Positions 23,001 through 34,334 of a stretch of DNA of 64,000 nt are shown here, piece after piece. The translations under genes were made by a program, and so were the position numbers. How positions within the stretch are numbered: the first letter of the stretch is position 1; each line of letters opens with the position of its first letter. Source of the stretch: Allium sativum (Eukaryota; Streptophyta; Magnoliopsida; Asparagales; Amaryllidaceae); contig CM060922.1 in the NCBI GenBank assembly GCA_030737875.1, forward strand, positions 761,681,603 through 761,745,602, in the 5' to 3' direction. The notes under the pieces are model-generated. The model made no database searches and had not been told where the DNA came from. It saw only the letters and a program-made list of their open reading frames with translations.

Positions 23001-26000
23001 TTTGATTTGGACATAATCCCAAATCCAACTGTTAGATTTCAAATCTTTCATATTCATTGGAAAGCTCTTTTCGATACGAACCCAACGGTTCCGGTTTTAG
23101 GAGAATCCGACGGTTGGATCTCCCGTAATGTCCATTCGAAGTCAATGCTCGAAATTCGCGAACTGCCGCAGCGCGGCGCGTTCTATTCAGGCCATTATAT
23201 TATATTATATATATATATAATATATAATATATATTTCATCGATTCCCATTTAAAACGTATTTTATAAATTGTTTTGTATTCGGTTTCAAAACAGTTTCAA
23301 CTTCATCTTCAATTCCAAATCAAAATAGAATTTTCTATTGTAAATTCGTCTTAAATTCGTTTCAAATTGATTTCAATTCAATTTCAATTCAATTTCAAAT
23401 CGCTTTGAATTCATTTTAAATCGATTCCAATTCATTTTCAGTTCATTTTGAATTTATTTTAAATCGATTTCAGTTCGTTTTGAATTCACTTTAAATCGGT
23501 TTCAATTCAATTTCATTTCAAAATTGAATATTCTATATCACTTCAATATCTTCAAAACATCAGATTTTGAAATCGCTTTTCAATATTCATTATAAAATGA
23601 ATAAAATCGAGCAAATTCTCATTCGTGTTAAAATGACGTTTAACTACTTAACACGGCTTCACATTCCAATATTCACTGAATATTATTTTAAAATATTCGT
23701 TAATTCTGAACTGGAATCAGACTCAATCAATTACCCTATAATCTCAGTTATATGGATTTCATCCAATACATGTATACAACAATGATGATAAACAATCATT
23801 AAAAATTCAAACAACATCCAGAGTGCATTCTACAACCGTATAAGCATTAAAATAAATAAATAACGCTTATATAAACTGTCAACCCATCGATTGACATATC
23901 ACTAATTACTGGGATCAGTGTATGTCAAATATTATCCCAATACCTGTGTGGGGTTTTCAAACGACAAATACTGTTCATTATTTGTGCAGTTGGGCAATGT
24001 GTAAAATTTATCGTCCCAATCAATATCAAATAAATTGGTGTACATAAACAAACCGTCCGGTTTGTAAATGAATATTTATCTCGACTTATGAATATTTTAT
24101 TCAGTCCATATATACAATAAAAATGATATTTTTATTATTTAAATATTTTACTCAACTTGAATATTTTATTTACTTCATATACATAATAGAAATGTGATTT
24201 TTATTGTTCAAACTATTTATTCACACATGAATATTTTTAACACTTCATTCCACATCACAAAAATCAATTTTCACAAAACATCAATCAAACAAACAAGTCA
24301 TCCATGGTCTGTGGATGACGGGTGTCGGGTGCTGCTAAGCACCGTCTGCATCCTAGTATATATTTTAACTAGAAAATAAAATTAAAAGTGAGAAGTTCTC
24401 ACCTTTGGGTTCCACTCCGCCGTGCTTTGTTTGTCAATCTATGTAGTATACCTACGTTAAAAATTATATTTTTAACCAATCAGTAATTATTTCTTTGTAT
24501 GATTATTTTATAAATAACATACATAGGCTAAAAGTTATATATTTTATCTTTCTAAAAATATTTTCATATTTTTACAACAATGCTACATAGATAAAAATCA
24601 CATTTTTTGCCACTATTATATAGATAAAAATCAAATCTTTTTATCGCTAACGAATATATAAAAATCACATTTTTACATTGTCATTCCAACGAAAAAAATC
24701 ATATTTTTGTTTTGCTACACATATGATAAAAATCACATTTTTATATCGTCACTTCATATATAAAAATTGTATTTTAATTTTCCTTTCATACCTATGAAAA
24801 TCCTATTTTTACTTCGCTTCCTAGATAATAAAAATCATATTTTTATTATCTCTATAATATAAAAATCATATTTTCATTATCTCTATAATATAAAAATCTA
24901 ATTTTTATCTTTGTTACTATATACATAAAGATCGAATCTTTTACACCTCTACTTCATGTATGAAAATCTAATTTTTATATACAAATAAAATCCAATCCGT
25001 AAATTAATAAAAATCTAATCTTTGAAACTATAAAAATCAAATCTTTACAAATTAAAAACCCTATTTTTTCTTCAAACAAAAATCTAATTAAAACTGAAAA
25101 ATAAAATTAAATATGTAAAAGAAAAAAAACTTACTTTTCATTTGGAGTTGGAGGGTTTCACTTCGGTTTTGGATCGGGGGCATCACCACCGGAGGTGGAG
25201 GAGCAGAAGGGCACGCAGGTCAGGGGGGGCGAGGTGCGGCTGGCGGCGTTCTCGAGGTGGCGCAGCCGTGTGGACGAGGGGCTCACGTTCAGGGAGGGAG
25301 GGGGGCGTTTGGGTCTTCGTCGGAGAGGATAAAGGAGGGGATCGAGGTGAGGGGCCTGGCGGCGGGCTTCCGGCGTGGTGCGACGGCGGAGGGGGGGAGG
25401 GCGAGGGGATCGATCGCGGTCCCCCCTTTTTTATTTATTTATGCTTTTCTGATTTGAGAGAATGAGGAAAAAGGGGGAATATAGGTTTATATATATATTA
25501 TTTCAATAAAAAGTTGAATTTTAATTCAAAATCAAAATTGAGCCCACCGACCGTCGCCCCTAGCTAATCACCCCAATTCCGAACACATTGAGATATGTAT
25601 CGTAAGCCAGTTTGGCTGTTTCGATCGGTTTCCGTCAAAATCAAAATATATATATCTATATATTGAATTTGAACGCACATTTCTAATTACTAGGGCCCCA
25701 TACGGAATCTAAAAATTCCAGAAAAATATTTTCTAGCTTCATATTAACGATACGGTTATAACAAAATTAATTTCGTCAAATTTGGAGACCGTTTGAAAAA
25801 TGGTCATTTTCTAGTCGATCCAAATTGACTAAAATTGTCAAAACACGTTTTACTCTGCCACACTCACATATTGATTCAGAAAATTATGAATTTTGGAATC
25901 TAGTAATAACTTGACATCCCAGATCCAACAAAAGTGGTTTCGTCGAAAAAGGAGGTCATTTGCAAAATTTCCATTTTAAGGGCTATATTTTCCGTAGCGA

Positions 26001-26376
26001 CTATTCTGAATTTTCAACTGGACATAATTTTTTATTCCCGCTATGAAATTTCAATTTTTTGGATTCGTTGGAAAGATATTCTCAAATAGATTCTAATGTT
26101 TTTGGTTTCGCTAAAATCCGGTTTATTTTGAATCCTATACATTCATTTGAAATTTGAAATCGAATTTTCAAACTACCGCCCCATTTCCAATTCCTTTTAT
26201 AATTAAAATAAATATTTATATTCTAACGTTGATTCAAATAAATATATACATTCCAATTCTATTCAAAATAAATTTCTCGTCATTATTATTTAAAATAATT
26301 CATTTTGAATATTCAAAATTCATTAAATTGCCAAAATAAATTTTTTAAATTGGTTCGGATTTTCCGGGTTATTGCA
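20045..26376 (-). repeat. Element D, 5' LTR (right), 6332 bp
   Basis: The LTR starts TGTGGCGACCTG and ends CGGGTTATTGCA; the last three bases are GCA instead of ACA, a point change relative to the left LTR. It is collinear with 12593-19012 throughout: four inverted-repeat modules, minisatellite (23343-23525), splice-donor-like site (24402), hairpin array (24570-25040) and G-rich island (25142-25430). It differs by about 5-6% in sampled stretches. Confidence 0.88.
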
Positions 26377-27117
26377 GATTCGATCAGTATTCGTCAAATT
26401 AAAATATAAATCAATATATATTGAATTTAAACATATATTTTAATTTACCGGTGCCACATACCGACTCCAAAAATTATAGAAAAATAAATCTAGTAATGTT
26501 TTGACGATACAGTCCTAACAAAACTAATTTCATCGAATTTGGATACCGTTTGAAAAATTGCCATTTTCCAGTCGATTTAATTCCAGTTGAAATTACCAAA
26601 CACATTTAAATTCACTACGCACTCATATTAATTCCAAAAATTATGAAATTTAAAATCTAGCGATAATTTGACATTCTGGATCCAACAAAAGTGGTTTCAT
26701 CGAAAACGGAAGTCATTTGCAAAATGACTATTTTTAAGGGCTTATATATTAATAAAAAAATTCTATAGCGATTACTTTAAATTTTAAATTGGACATAACT
26801 TCCAATTTATATAGTGAAATCTCAGTTTTTCACATTCGTTAGAAAGATATAATTAAGCAGATTCAAATGTTTCTTGTTTTACTCAAATCTGATTTATTTT
26901 GAATTATGTATATTCAATTGAAGTTTAAAATCGAATTTTCAAACTACCGCGCCATTTCAAGTTCGTTTTATAATTAAAATAAATTTATATGTTCTAACTT
27001 CGATTAAAATAAAATTTTAGTCGTTATTATTTAAAATAAAACATTATAAATATTCAAAATCCATCAAAATATCTAAAATAAAAATTTTAATTGGTTCAGA
27101 AATTCCGGGTTGTTACA
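26377..27117 (-). repeat. U3-end portion of the C solo LTR, right of D
   Basis: After one copy of the GATTC target duplication, the C LTR resumes where it was cut at 12592. It is collinear with the last 740 bases of the D LTRs but much more diverged, and it ends CCGGGTTGTTACA before the TTCTT duplication. This shows C is older than D. Confidence 0.85.
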
Positions 27118-27202
27118 TTCTTTTTTCTTTTTTTTTGTTTTACTTTTGGAAAATATTGGTGTGTCATGTGACACACTATGCATATACATAGTTCCAACAC
27201 TG

Positions 27203-27210
27203 GGTGTAAG
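27203..27210. repeat. Right target-site duplication of the hAT element
   Basis: GGTGTAAG, identical to 5893-5900, follows the right hAT terminus. Confidence 0.85.
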
Positions 27211-28199
27211 TATCAAGTACACAACGTGCGCTAATATTGAGTACAAATTTTGATGGCCGACGAAGAAATGGAGGAAAGAAGGAGATAACGTTAAAGATGG
27301 ATCAGGATAATGTTGTAAAGGGGGGAAGCTTTTAAATATTTAGCAAATAGTTAATTTGATGTTTGTGTTAGTTTAATAAGTGGTCATCTAATTCATATTT
27401 AATATGATCGCCGAACATTTTTTTATGTTGGATTCGTAACAAAGAGTCTGTTATCGTAGTATTGTTCGTTATTATGTTTGGAGAAGAATAAATTTATGGA
27501 CAATTTTAAATGGATAGGTTTCAAATGGCGTTATTTTAAACAACGACATTTAAATCACAGACCCTAGATATGTGTTATTTATTTGGCCAAACAAAATATT
27601 GCTAAGTTAATTTGAATAGTATAGATAATTTTAAACATCTATTAAGAAGAATAAAATCTTAATTTGTGCTTGCTAAGTGACAATTTAAATTGTGCAATAG
27701 TGGTTGCCAATATTTATTGATATGGATTGAATAGTTGTTTAAATTGATAATTGCGAATTTTTGTGTGTTAGAATCTTTGTAACTTAGTCATATTATATGT
27801 GACATTGACATATGAACCCAGGAGGATGTGGAAATTTAGGTACTTAAGAACCATTGCGATCACTAGGCCTCAAATTGGGAACTATTTTTCAATTGTTTAA
27901 ATTCCTTAATGGAATTGGTTTTACAGCCAGATATTCCATTTTGGAATGTTTAGAATGTGATTATCGAAGGTTTGAAGAATTAATAAGGTATTTTTAAAAT
28001 TGGTTTAAGTTTCTTTTATTATTAAATATTTGTTTTAATTAGCTTAGTGTTGAAGTCATTAATTATTCGTTAACGATGGTTTAAGGCTTAGTGTTTGTTT
28101 ACTAATGATATTCGATTACTAGTTTGATATTTCAAAGTTAATTTAAACTTAAGTTTTAAATAAAAGGTTAATTATACAAAACATTAGGTTAAACACATG
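27211..28199. other. Unassigned AT-rich stretch right of the hAT element
   Basis: The first 130 bases are purine-rich and continue the target sequence cut at 5892. The rest is AT-rich without a supportable open frame. It may be the U3 part of the plus-oriented LTR that ends at 31767 (element G), in which case the hAT element sits inside that LTR, but no LTR start could be located. Confidence 0.3.
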
Positions 28200-31100
28200 A
28201 GAAAGCTTCATCTTGTGTTTGGAAATGGCGATAAGTTTATTCTCTTTTTCGCTTCTTTTCTTCTAATTCTTCCTCCTTAGCTTTCTCTTCTTTTTCGTTC
28301 TTTTCAACTCTTATCTCCTCCATCTTCCAAACTTGCTTATCATGCTTGGACCATAGTTAAAGCTCTCCACTCAATCCCTTTCCCCTAGTTCACAGATCTG
28401 TTTCATTTTCTTTCCTCCTTGTCCTCGTCATAGGTACTTGCACGGTGACCTCGTTCGCTTGGAATCCATTTAGGCCAATCGAAAGGACTATTATCCCACA
28501 TAAGAGATTGTATACAGTTGTAGATGGTTAGGTATGTTTCTGGTGATGGATTTTAGGCGTTATTCTGTGTTGAATGCGTTTTGTTAAGTGTTGTGGTATG
28601 CATTTTCGTTATTTAGGGGGCGGTTTGGAGTGAAGATTTCATTCAATCTTTCTTTGTCCGGTACAAGTGGAGTGTTTGGAGATGGTTAGCCTGCTACTTC
28701 ACTTTTGTCCGCCACCATCATGATCAACAATATTGTGGAGCTTGGCTTTGTTTATGTATTTTTTGGTGGTGTTTCCCCTTTACTACTGCTATTCATCTCC
28801 TGCTTGTTACTTTGTTTGATGCTATGCTTGGATTGTGACGGTCACAACTTTGTTGTGGTTTCTTTTTAGTTAGTAGTAGGCATTTCCTCTTGGGTCATCA
28901 CTAATGTTCGTTTTTTCTTCCTTGTTGTGCTGTGCTTCTTTGGTCTACCTACTCCTAATGCGTTGTAACTTTTTGTTCAAGTCATATTTGCTATGCTGTG
29001 GCTTATGGTAAGTCGATGCAAGGAATTATCTCCCTTTCAGTTGGCCTATGGTTTTCTGTTCGATGGACGATTTTTAGATGAAAGTGCCTACTTGGCTGTG
29101 TTGTACCTTTTAGGTACAGTATGCTTTCCATGCTGGATGGTTATTGTCGGTTCAATAGGATGTGATTTTGCTAAGTGAGTGGCCTCCTGTGATGTCCCCT
29201 GATGGATGTGATATGCCTTTATGTACGCTGTGTTCTTCATGCCTCCGTGCTATTGTGTTGTGCTGTTGATTTGAAGTTTGGCATGTGAAGCAGTGTCGTG
29301 CTGCTGTACTTTGTACGGCTAATGAATTTTATTTAGGCTTATCCTTCGTTTAGTGTAGGTTTATTCATTATGAATTTTATTCAGTAGCGAGGTTTGGACT
29401 TAAATGAATCTTTTTATTAGATCATTCAAGATAAATGGTACTTATAATTAATTAATTTATTGACTATAAGGTTCAAGTTAATTCTATTAATTTAAGTAAT
29501 AAGCTTTAAACTTTATTATTGGAGTTGAAATTGGATTTTAAAGCTAATAAGTTGATTATGACAAATGAATTTACTTAAATGAAACAAATCAGGTAAAGTA
29601 TGTTACAGAAGTGAATTTAAAGAAAGACAAGCTTTTAGAACTTGGTTTCCAATATACTATACATGAAACTTGGACAACCTAAATTAAATATATAGAATTG
29701 AGATAGTAAACTAATATTTTCCAAAGGATGATTGTAGAGTCGAGTTATGGTCTAAAAGGTAAATAAATACCTAGATTTAAATGGTTCCATCTTTATAGGG
29801 ACAATATTAGTTTGATAGCGAGAGTTGATGTTTGAATTTAAATCATTATTTCCATAAATGATTTGTAATATAAAAAAGGCAAAGTCTTAAAGTTAAATGA
29901 ACTGATTTGGGTTCTAGTAACTCATGAATAATAAATTAGAAATGAGAAACCATCTCAATTGGTTAGGAATACATACTAATACTGAAGGTCTATGTATGTG
30001 AATGATTTGGTCATATGAGATTGAAAATTTAATTAATAAGAGATTAGTTAAAGTAACGCTTAGTGATTACTATAGAGATAAATCTTGGAATGTTTTGTAT
30101 GTGTTGCTTGATAGTTAAACAGTGCATATAAACCTTGTTAGTTCTCTAAAGACATGGACCATAAAATCTGTTCACTAACGGTTAGGAGGTGTGCTATATA
30201 ATATCCTTATTTGTTTATTTTTTAAAGAACAAGGGTTGAGTTTACCGAAAACTATCAATAGTCATTTCGAAGAGACTGTGGCAGATCAAGAATCTGAAAA
30301 CCACTTTGAACCTACTGAGCCACGAATATGGAAGACACTGAAGATGATTAAATCAAGGATAGCTCGACGATCATGATTTGAAGGTGTATACTTTCGTAGC
30401 GGAAAGAGCTGTTTGTTAATGTCTCTAGTTCGCTACTAGGATTATACTTGTAGCAGCGATTCGTATGTTCTGGGGTTTTGCATGATGCAAGGAATTTATG
30501 TTACTAATCCTAGGGATTATTTTCGATAGGACGTGGTACAAGAGTATCTTTGCCTTTTCCTGTTCTTGGACAATTTATATGGATGGATGTCTGACACTAC
30601 ATTTCTTAAATCATGTACATTGATTTTTACAAAGTACATTTATTTGGTGGTGGAAAAGACAACTTCTCTTAGCTTAACACCCTTCTTTGAGATATATGAC
30701 CTTGGAGGTTTGTATTTTTGTGGACCATAATTAATGATCGAAGGAATGGCAATGCAGCATCCAAAGATGGGATTGTACCATGTATGACAGGTATGTTGCC
30801 TCTAGCCTCATCAACCGATAATGACTAAAATAGGGAATATGCTTAACACTCAAGTAGGGTATTGTTACCATCCAACCTAGATTGGACGACCCTTTGATTA
30901 TTGTATGGTTTCAGTTTGGTTGTTAATCACAATCAACGAGTGAAATATTTTATACAATCTAGAGAGGTGTTGGTCGGTCCTAATTCGTAGGGAGTCTATG
31001 CCAGGCTCTCCAGTATATTTACCCAGACGTGTATTGATTGGAAGGTAGTCTCTTACCTTGTCATTGTATTGAAATCGAAACTCCATTAAGTGTTGTACAA

Positions 31101-31767
31101 ACTTAGTTGTACCCAAATATGCTGAAATATGAAATGCAAGCATTTTAGCTACTTTCATATTTTATTTCTGGTTTTTTAGACATAATTATAATATCACTGA
31201 ATTTATAATATAAGTGATTTAGTTATTGTAAGATAAATACCCCACCTTGTTTATGTGTTGGCATGGTATTACGAGATGCCTTTTATTTTGAAATGTTTAT
31301 AAGCTAATAGGAAATAAAGTTCTTGTTACTTTAGTTTTATCACGTTGGTTTTCTAGACTGACCTGTTCGTTTTTTACAATAATGCTCGGGTCAGGCTGAA
31401 CATATATATTAGTTAGGTGCTTGGAGCTTAGGAGAAGAGCTGGAGCCAAGACGTACTTCCATAGACTCGCATTTTCCATTGTGGTGGTATTCTTAGTTGT
31501 TATCTGTGTTGTTCGGATATATTGTTATACCTTTCCAAGTTAGTTTAATTGGCTACTTTGGTATTGTTTGTATATTAAAAGAATTCAGTTATTTTGTAAA
31601 GTTTGTTATATATATTATATGTTATCCGCTGTGATTATGAGAGTCTATTCTATCTTATTTTTCTTTAACCCCTAATGATTTGATTTTTAAGCACTTAGAT
31701 GTATGGCATGTTAATAAAATGGATGTACTAATGTCGACTCTGAGGATCAAAAAATCGGGTCGTTACA
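28200..31767 (+). mobile_element. Element G: LTR end in plus orientation, start not located
   Basis: The segment ends ATCGGGTCGTTACA, and its last 450 bases follow, in reverse orientation, the U5 ends of A and B. Shared landmarks are TCAGGCT and CTTGGAGCT near 31395-31440, TCCGCTGTGAT near 31628, ATGTCGA near 31733, and the terminal CGGGTCGTTACA (also the inverse of the B terminus). A CT-rich leader-like stretch at 28200-28520 precedes a plausible plus-strand splice donor, GGTTAG|GTATGT, near 28530. No PBS follows the end, so it is a solo or 3' LTR. Frames inside are not gene-like. Confidence 0.55.
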
Positions 31768-32310
31768 AAAACAAAACAATCATATACAAAATATCAATCA
31801 TGCCTCGATAAGACCGAACCATGAGAAATCATATAGAGACTAGTAGAGCCTTCTACCGATTAGTCACGATCAATGGTTTATTCACTATCTCATGTTTCAA
31901 TCCTAGTTTGCATATTAGATCACTACAGATAAAAGAAAACGATGCTTTAGTATCAAATAAAACCCTAATAGAATCATCTCTAATGGAAATTTCACCTTAA
32001 ACTATATTTCCTTATTTCAACAAAGAGATCTGGATTGCTTCCAAAACATATGCCTTCACTAACGATTTATTCTTAACCAGGTCTAAACAATCCTTCTTCG
32101 TATGAAAAGGTTTATCAAAGTTAAAACAGCTTTTCTCAGCATTAGCTGATTTACCTTTTCTAGAGTAATAACCTTTCTAACGAAAATTAAAACAAGTAGC
32201 TTTGCTTTTGCTATTCTTATAGCCATCTTTAACTTGCAGTTGTCACTTTCTCTTTTTATTCCGACTCTTCATACTTTTGTCACTTTTTTGTGGCTTAAAT
32301 TCCTGAAAGA
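31768..32310 (-). pseudogene. Decayed Ty3/gypsy gag-protease segment
   Basis: The minus strand encodes a zinc-knuckle relic at 32087-32128 (CFNFDKPFHTKKDC, second Cys lost). Further along is a protease active-site region around 31952 reading VLFDTKA, with the catalytic Asp kept but Gly replaced by Lys. A 'LICKLGL'-type stretch and TNR follow as in element B. Order and spacing match the gag-protease junction of B. Stops and frameshifts break it. It is cut exactly at the end of G (31767), so G inserted into this older element. Confidence 0.6.
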
Positions 32311-34334
32311 CATTTAAAACACAGTTCTATTGAAATTTTAACTTTTTCAGTCAAACAAATTTCAAATGAACACCCACGACAACAATTTAACGATTGCAAA
32401 TTATTATTTTGAAACTAACTTTTATTCTTTTTATTAAATCAAACTTATATTAAAGTATATCATTTAATTTCATTTTTCTTAAAATTTATTTTAATTACTT
32501 TAAAAAACTCATTTTATTTAACATAAAACATGCGTTTTTTAATATAACTTATTACAAATTACATAACTGCCTTTTTAATATTTAACATCAATTAGATTAC
32601 AATCAAACTTAGTATCTGAAATTATCTTAGATTCTAATTTCATTCGAGCAATTCGATAAAGATCACACATTACTAATTTTATAAAAAAATGTGTTCCTAC
32701 ACTCAGACTAATCCAAAATTTGATTTAAAATTTTAATTTCTAGCGATTTTATTCAAAATCTTATATTTAATTTATTATTTTTAAATGGTTAACATTCAAG
32801 TCCTTACAATATATGTCTCACAAAACTTTTCATTCTTAAAAGGGGAACGGAGAAAGAACCAAACATTTGATGTATTTTTTCAAATTATTAAATCATAACA
32901 CATTTAGTTTTACTATATGTTGAGAATAATCTAACCTTTTAAAACTAATTTTATTTAATCAAAATTTGAAAATAATCAAACTCTTTTCTTAATTTCCTTT
33001 TAGAATATTTTATATATGCACTTGATGCCTTGGTTGGCTTGTTATATATTGCTCACACGACAATGAACGTCGACGCTGCTGCAATCATCACTAGAATTAT
33101 TTTCAAGCAACTAGAGTGAGATTCACTAATATTTCCCTTTGTTCTTATAGACTTTTAGTCATACGTTTGTTAGACAAATGCTTAAAACCTCTAAGTATTA
33201 GGTAGAACAGTTTAACTCCAGGTAAACTACTTATAACTTTTCTTTCAATATAAAGAATATTTAGAAATTTCAAAATATATATACACAGTACCATTTCAAA
33301 TCATTTCTTTCTAAGCGGGTATTTCAAAGCAAGGTTTATTTACATAAATTCTTTTTAATATATAATATTGCTACCTTGATTACTTACTTAGAAAAACTTA
33401 CATATATTTCACTAAAATCAACAAATTTCGAAGTTTTAGTACCTTACAAAGGTTCATTTGTAGAATTTATTTCTTCAGTTAAGATATCTCATTCATAAAT
33501 ATTATTCAAATAGTTACCCAAACCATAAATATAAATATAAGTAAACTATCAAAAAATGACTATTAACATCGTTACTTATATTTAAAATGACAACCACTTA
33601 AGTTATCAAATTCATTTATCATGCATAAAATATTTAATCATATGCAAAATAGAAGTAAACAAATAGTGATGTTTTATATACGTACTCACTTTATGACTAC
33701 AATAGTAATCACTAACCAAACCAAGTATTCTTAATTAAATTAATGTTATATATTATTCCACCTGTCATTATACATTAATGTTCAAATCAGCATTTTTACC
33801 TAATCAATATTTAATTCGACTAACATCAATATTCGATATTTACATCGATATATTTTTGCTTATTATTAATGTCATTAGTGTCTGAAGTATTAACGTTAAT
33901 ATCATTCCTTTAAAAATTCCAATGAAAATTTCAATACTTCATGGATTAAAGTTCGGTTAAATAATCCATATTATATTATTTACAAATTTACACATTAGGT
34001 TTCATAAGCCATACTTACAAAAATCATGTCTATATAAATTAATTGACTTCCATAGATGAAATTACTATATATATTTCTTAAAATCACTTATCTTTTATGA
34101 ACAACGAAAAATTCACTTCCTTTAAAGACAGAATCAATACTCCCAAAATATCAAACTTAAATCAATTAGTATCTTCGAAAATATTATATTTATGAAATGA
34201 ATTTGATATTATACTTATAAAAGGAAACTATTATTTCATAAGTATTTTCAGATTTCAAAATCACATATCTTCACAAATTTCTAAGGTAAATATCTTTACT
34301 TTAAATTTAGTAATTTCCTTTATTTAAAATCTTT
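32311..34334. other. Unassigned very AT-rich stretch
   Basis: No gene, repeat boundary or element terminus could be supported. It could hold the eroded 5' part of the element whose gag-protease relic lies at 31768-32310. Confidence 0.3.

Larger units (their letters stand above)
12593..26376 (-). mobile_element. Element D: complete non-autonomous LTR retrotransposon with giant LTRs
   Basis: Two collinear LTRs (12593-19012 and 20045-26376) flank a 1032-bp interior, with GATTC target duplications on both sides. The PBS lies beside the right LTR and the purine tract beside the left LTR, so the element reads on the minus strand. No gag, protease, reverse transcriptase or integrase coding is seen, so it must be moved by proteins of another element. 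LTRs make up over 92% of its length, resembling LARD-type elements but with an unusually small interior. The first 200 bases of the two LTRs differ at about 12 positions, mostly transitions, so the insertion is not recent. Confidence 0.88.
7418..27117 (-). mobile_element. Element C: solo LTR of about 5.9 kb, interrupted by element D
   Basis: It begins TGAAACAACCCG and ends CGGGTTGTTACA, giving TG…CA with nearly inverse-complementary ends. TTCTT at 7413-7417 recurs at 27118-27122. After removal of D (12593-26376 plus one target-duplication copy) about 5.9 kb remains. The C sequence is collinear with the D LTRs: splice-donor block at 11855, richer segment near 12110-12310, and the block at 12540-12590 matching 18220-18260. 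No PBS, interior or second LTR accompanies it, so it is a solo LTR, the usual product of LTR-LTR recombination. Minus orientation is inferred from D. Confidence 0.8.
5901..27202 (-). mobile_element. hAT-superfamily DNA transposon, split by elements C and D
   Basis: The left end is CAGTGGCGGATACATG and the right end, read on the opposite strand, is CAGTGTTGGAACTATG, an imperfect terminal inverted repeat of the hAT CAGNG type. Both ends are flanked by the 8-bp duplication GGTGTAAG. Without the inserted C and D elements it is only about 1.6 kb (5901-7417 plus 27123-27202). It retains a decayed transposase C-terminus on the minus strand. It is defective; any mobility would have needed an enzyme from elsewhere. 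It is the outermost shell of the 5.9-27.2 kb nest and hence the oldest insertion in it. Confidence 0.8.

Noticed and set aside
12593..26376. Reading the two 6.4 kb copies as a segmental tandem duplication.
   Set aside because: TG…CA ends, a PBS and purine tract at the expected sides and the GATTC target duplication show an LTR pair instead.
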